Part shown: piece by piece, positions 58,575 to 64,000 of the stretch
Numbering within the stretch: the stretch's first letter is position 1
Layout of the letters: every line of letters begins with the position of its first letter
DNA from: Herbaspirillum sp. ASV7
GTDB lineage: Bacteria > Pseudomonadota > Gammaproteobacteria > Burkholderiales > Burkholderiaceae_D
Assembly: GCF_016429215.1 (NCBI RefSeq)
Contig: NZ_JAELUH010000005.1
Span: forward strand, 101,189-165,188
Length of the DNA: 64,000 nt
Direction of reading: 5' to 3'
The notes under the pieces: model-generated
Database searches by the model: none
Told to the model about the DNA's origin: nothing
Seen by the model: only the letters and a program-made list of their open reading frames with translations
Program-made: the position numbers and the translations under genes

Positions 58575-58622
58575 CCAGGTGATTCCATGATTTCATGGCG
58601 CCGGGCATGGCCGGACCCGACA

Positions 58623-58637
58623 TCAATCCCACTCGAT
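58623..58637. repeat. Candidate attachment-site copy, distal end of the insert
   Basis: TCAATCCCACTCGAT, 14 of 15 identical to 59931-59945, the end of guaA including its stop codon. Read on the minus strand it spells Ile-Glu-Trp-Asp-stop, like the guaA end Ile-Glu-Trp-Glu-stop. Confidence 0.65.
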
Positions 58638-58694
58638 TATCATCGATCAGATAATACCTTTGATAAACAATAGATTGGAGACGAGCTTGCTGCT

Positions 58695-58714
58695 CATGCC
58701 ATGAAAAATACCAT
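58695..58714. repeat. Left copy of a 20-bp direct repeat flanking the insert
   Basis: CATGCCATGAAAAATRCCAT, 19 of 20 identical to 59842-59861. Direct orientation, inside the two guaA-end repeats. Confidence 0.7.
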
Positions 58715-58793
58715 GCACGGTTTTCTAGGTGGCTCTCGAATTTAGCGACACGGACCAGACCATCCGATCATATAATGTTTATACAAAAAATAT

Positions 58794-58822
58794 TTGACAC
58801 ATTTATTTATTGTTCATACAAT
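58794..58822 (+). promoter_or_regulatory. Near-consensus promoter of brnT
   Basis: TTGACA (58794-58799), 17-bp spacer, TACAAT (58817-58822). The expected start of transcription is at or next to the brnT ATG (58830), implying a leaderless mRNA. The inverted repeat GTTCAT (58812-58817) / ATGAAC (58830-58835) could be the BrnA operator. Confidence 0.75.
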
Positions 58823-58829
58823 AATTTTC

Positions 58830-59096
58830 ATGAACTGCGAATTCGATCCAGCCAAAGACGAAAGCAACCTCGACAAACATGGTTTGTCTCTTGCCGATGC
58901 AGAGTGCTTTGAATGGGAAGCTGCAGTAATTCGTGAGGACACGCGCAGGCAATACGCCGAACAGCGTTACGAGGCGACTGGCTACATTGGCGACCGCTTG
59001 CACGTGATGATCTATTGCCTTCGCGGTGATGTTGTTCGCGTCATCAGTCTGCGCAAGGCCAACCGTCGCGAGGAAAGACGATATGCCGAAACTTAA
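58830..59096 (+). CDS. brnT: BrnT-type toxin
   Basis: An 88-residue RNase toxin of the RelE-like BrnT family. Its sequence has the FDPAKDESNLDKHGLSLADA start and the ISLRKANRREERRY catalytic C-terminal region (Arg, Lys, Arg, Arg, Tyr). The ATG at 58830 follows no ribosome-binding site, and the promoter at 58794-58822 puts the mRNA start at the ATG. It overlaps brnA by 14 bp. Lies in low-GC DNA. Confidence 0.92.
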   Translation: MNCEFDPAKDESNLDKHGLSLADAECFEWEAAVIREDTRRQYAEQRYEATGYIGDRLHVMIYCLRGDVVRVISLRKANRREERRYAET

Positions 59097-59517
59097 AGTC
59101 GGGCACATCAGCCCCACCCCTGAAGAAGATGCTGCCATTAATGCGGGCATTGCCGCTGACTCGGAAAGCCGCGAATTGGATTCGGAGTGGTTCGCCCAAG
59201 CGAAGCCTGCTAGCGAAGTGCTGCCACCAGAAACATACGAGACTCTGATTGCCAAGCGTCCGCGCGGCCGCCCGAAAGCGGAAGAAACCAAAGTGTTCAC
59301 TGCCATTCGACTGGACGCCGATTTGCTGGACGCATTTAAGTCCACCGGCAAGGGTTGGCAGACCCGCATGAACGAAGCGTTAAAACACTATCTAGTAGAC
59401 TCTTCAGCCAAAGACGCAGGAATAACAACGATGTTTAGAATTGAAAGAAATCAACTCATCGACGTTTCCGCGATCCAAAATAATTCCAAAGGAAAGATTT
59501 CTCATGAAGCCAACTGA
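59083..59517 (+). CDS. brnA: BrnA-type antitoxin with C-terminal extension
   Basis: A 144-residue antitoxin. The conserved part covers PRGRPKAEETKVFTAIRLD and the ribbon-helix-helix end DLLDAFKSTGKGWQTRMNEA. Usual BrnA proteins end soon after this; here about 37 extra residues follow the VDSS at about residue 107. The ATG at 59083 has AGGAAAGA upstream. It overlaps the toxin gene by 14 bp and the third gene by 14 bp. It should repress the brnT promoter. Confidence 0.88.
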   Translation: MPKLKVGHISPTPEEDAAINAGIAADSESRELDSEWFAQAKPASEVLPPETYETLIAKRPRGRPKAEETKVFTAIRLDADLLDAFKSTGKGWQTRMNEALKHYLVDSSAKDAGITTMFRIERNQLIDVSAIQNNSKGKISHEAN

Positions 59518-59746
59518 ACTTATCGATAAATGCTTGGCTAACCCAATTCACGCCAACTGCAAAAAATTTCTGATTACACTTGAAAATGGGAGCAATGGCA
59601 AATGTACGCAGGTTCCGAATCACAGAGATATTACCGAAGTTACTGAAGAGTCCGGCCACAATGTATTGGAGGGGACATCTTTTCGCTACGTAACTTTTTA
59701 TGATATTTCGACAGATACCACGACTTACTTCGTTCAACGTAATTGA
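59504..59746 (+). CDS. Unknown third gene of the brnTA operon
   Basis: An 80-residue frame. The ATG at 59504 lies 8-14 bp behind an AAAGGAAAG site, and the gene overlaps the end of brnA by 14 bp, a layout that suggests coupled translation. The base composition is near 40% GC, like a recent insert. I do not recognise the protein; it is soluble, with Thr- and Asn-rich parts and two cysteines. It could be a third component of the TA system or an accidental frame. Confidence 0.6.
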   Translation: MKPTELIDKCLANPIHANCKKFLITLENGSNGKCTQVPNHRDITEVTEESGHNVLEGTSFRYVTFYDISTDTTTYFVQRN

Positions 59747-59841
59747 ATCACATCGCCCCGGTTGTCCGATAGCTTTTTGACACCATGCCCCCCCTATCTT
59801 CCTGTCATGGCATCTGCTCGCGACACGCCTATTCACTTCGC

Positions 59842-59861
59842 CATGCCATGAAAAATGCCAT
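59842..59861. repeat. Right copy of the 20-bp direct repeat flanking the insert
   Basis: Partner of 58695-58714 (19 of 20 identical); overlaps the A run of the guaA terminator hairpin. Confidence 0.7.
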
Positions 59862-59891
59862 TGATGATGCAGTCACGATCATCAATGGCAT
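59851..59891 (-). terminator. Rho-independent terminator of guaA (current)
   Basis: Perfect 14-bp stem ATGCCATTGATGAT / ATCATCAATGGCAT (59855-59891), followed on the minus strand by TTTTTCATGG. Confidence 0.85.
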
Positions 59892-59930
59892 GCGCTTAAC
59901 CCAATAAAATCAAAAGATTAAGAATTATGC

Positions 59931-61523
<1,593 letters not shown>

Positions 61524-61570
61524 GGGCAATGGGTCTGGCTACGTTGAAAAATGGTCTTCTGAAAAGATCA

Positions 61571-61614
61571 ACAGCCCGACAGCCTGGCGTGACGCCGGTG
61601 GACTGTCGGGCTGT
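61571..61614 (-). terminator. Hairpin between guaB and guaA
   Basis: ACAGCCCGACAG / CTGTCGGGCTGT 12-bp perfect stem, 20-nt loop with its own GGCGT / ACGCC pairing; TTGATCTTTT follows on the minus strand. A partial terminator or an mRNA stability element. Confidence 0.6.
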
Positions 61615-61628
61615 GGCCGCATCGATGA

Positions 61629-63130
<1,502 letters not shown>

Positions 63131-63228
63131 CAGAAAAGCTTGGCTTGCGTCTCGCACTAGTTGTGTTTATCCCTCCAGGCGTGGCAAAGACGCTGGATTC
63201 ATTGAAACTCCGGCAAGACACCGCCGCC

Positions 63229-63531
63229 TCAGGCTGCCGACTGTTCCTTGTGGATCGCACGCCGACGGCGCGACTGCTTGGGGTCGGCAATCAGCGGGCG
63301 GTAGATCTCGATGCGGTCGTGCTCGCGCAACACTGTCTCCAGCGGCTTGACCTTGCCGAAGATGCCGACCTTGCATACCGACAAGTCGATGGCCGGCTGC
63401 TCGCGCGCCAGCCCGCTGGCGATGACGGCTTGCTGGATGGTGCAGCCGGGCGGCACCTCCAGGTCCTTCAGGATCTGCAGGCCGGGCGCGGCATAGCAGA
63501 TCTGCACTTGCAAATGGGACACTTCAGCCAT
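63229..63531 (-). CDS. rnfH: RnfH family protein
   Basis: A 100-residue ubiquitin-like (beta-grasp) RnfH protein. It has the family QVQICYAAP start, the VPPGCTIQQAV part and the end DRIEIYRPLIADPK. Role unknown in most bacteria. Its start overlaps the ratA stop by 8 bp, and it is followed by guaB 131 bp on. Confidence 0.94.
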   Translation of the reverse strand: MAEVSHLQVQICYAAPGLQILKDLEVPPGCTIQQAVIASGLAREQPAIDLSVCKVGIFGKVKPLETVLREHDRIEIYRPLIADPKQSRRRRAIHKEQSAA

Positions 63532-63955
63532 ATATCTGCTCGGCGCGCTTGCAGAAGGAGTCGACGAAGCTGTTGGCGATCATGCTGAAGACCGGGCCGA
63601 TGACGCTCTCGAGGATGCGGCTGGAAAATTCGTATTCCATGTCGAACTCGATCTTGCAGGCATCCTCGCGCAGGGCCTTGAAGTGCCAGCGGCCCTCGAA
63701 ATGCTTGAACGGCCCTTCCACCAGGCGCATGGTCATGCTGGTGGGACGCACATTGCTGTTCTGGGTACTGAAGGATTGCTTCAGGCCGTGATAGCTGATC
63801 TTGATCTTGGACGTGAGGCTCTGTTCACTGCGCTCGGCGACCTCGACGCCACCGCACCAGGGCAGGAATTCAGGATAATCCTCGACCCGATCGACCAGGT
63901 TGAACATCTGCTCCGCGCTATAGTTGATCAGGACGGTTTTGTGTACGACTGCCAT
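63524..63955 (-). CDS. ratA: RatA / START-like SRPBCC protein
   Basis: A 143-residue SRPBCC-fold protein close to RatA and yeast Coq10. RatA was described as a ribosome-association toxin, while Coq10 relatives bind ubiquinone, so the name is not a proven function. The start is MAVVHKTVLINYSAEQMF, and the VEDYPEFLPWCGG motif is present. The rest of the usual neighbour, smpB, would lie right of the window. Confidence 0.93.
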   Translation of the reverse strand: MAVVHKTVLINYSAEQMFNLVDRVEDYPEFLPWCGGVEVAERSEQSLTSKIKISYHGLKQSFSTQNSNVRPTSMTMRLVEGPFKHFEGRWHFKALREDACKIEFDMEYEFSSRILESVIGPVFSMIANSFVDSFCKRAEQIYG

Positions 63956-64000
63956 CGAGGGTGATCCGTTTGATAAAATCGCAAAGGCACAATTTTAACC

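Larger units (their letters stand above)
58504..58829. other. Intergenic region: orphan terminator, guaA-end repeat, insert boundary
   Basis: A 326-bp stretch with three parts: a terminator read on the minus strand (58545-58574) with no gene in front of it; a 15-bp copy of the guaA 3' end (58623-58637); and A/T-rich DNA with a 20-bp repeat (58695-58714) and the brnT promoter. Confidence 0.7.

Overview
The window is ordinary chromosomal DNA of a high-GC Gram-negative bacterium. Gene content and protein style point to a betaproteobacterium of the Oxalobacteraceae, most likely Herbaspirillum or a close relative. The clues are a Burkholderiales-type trimeric porin, a short-chain/MFS-rich catabolic content, purT next to nadB, the linked nadA-nadC pair, the ratA-rnfH-guaB-guaA block, and a QueE with the Cys-x14-Cys-x2-Cys cluster known from Burkholderia. 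The species assignment is inference. No rRNA, tRNA, CRISPR array, insertion sequence or integrase gene was found.

Layout. 1-3.6 kb: end of a catabolic set (aldehyde dehydrogenase cut by the left edge, SDR dehydrogenase, MFS permease with a clear promoter and operator-like palindrome). 3.6-7.7 kb, minus strand: branched-chain-type ABC importer (two permeases, two ATPases, no binding protein) followed by a small membrane protein. 7.8-11.5 kb: selO, msrB, yciB, a BolA-like gene and a secreted parvulin. 12-13.2 kb: porin behind a very A/T-rich leader. 13.3-17.3 kb: purL. 17.8-23.9 kb: D-amino acid dehydrogenase, NAD(P)HX repair enzyme, EamA permease, the ybbA/tesA divergent pair and a glutamine amidotransferase. 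24.3-27 kb: ppiD and a small TonB-like lipoprotein. 27.3-32.7 kb: 2-aminoethylphosphonate-type ABC uptake operon with an amine oxidase. 33.1-39 kb: MHS-type MFS permease, LysR regulator, CitMHS transporter and an AtuA pair. 39-39.7 kb: FitAB/VapBC-type toxin-antitoxin pair. 40-48.8 kb: purT, nadB, a patatin autotransporter, a MASE1 membrane sensor, and nadC and nadA. 48.8-54.1 kb: ABC-F ATPase, DUF1439 protein, and the queE-queD-tadA-ldcA run. 54.3-57.8 kb: TetR and its MFS target with matching operators, a cupin and a TPR protein. 57.8-64 kb: an unrecognised protein, a 1.3-kb low-GC insert carrying a BrnT/BrnA module, then guaA, guaB, rnfH and ratA.

The most interesting structure is at the 3' end of guaA. 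A 15-bp sequence covering the last guaA codons is repeated 1.3 kb away. The DNA between is low in GC and carries a toxin-antitoxin operon with an unknown third gene. A terminator sits exactly where guaA would end if the insert were absent. This looks like a very small or decayed genomic island at a known integration hotspot. Other points worth a second look are the twin TetR operators, the AtuA/CitMHS operon, the MFS protein with a large cysteine-containing loop, the 9-bp repeat array in the LysR tail, and a possible sRNA or attenuator before ppiD.

Many very long antisense reading frames oppose real genes because of codon bias; they are left out.
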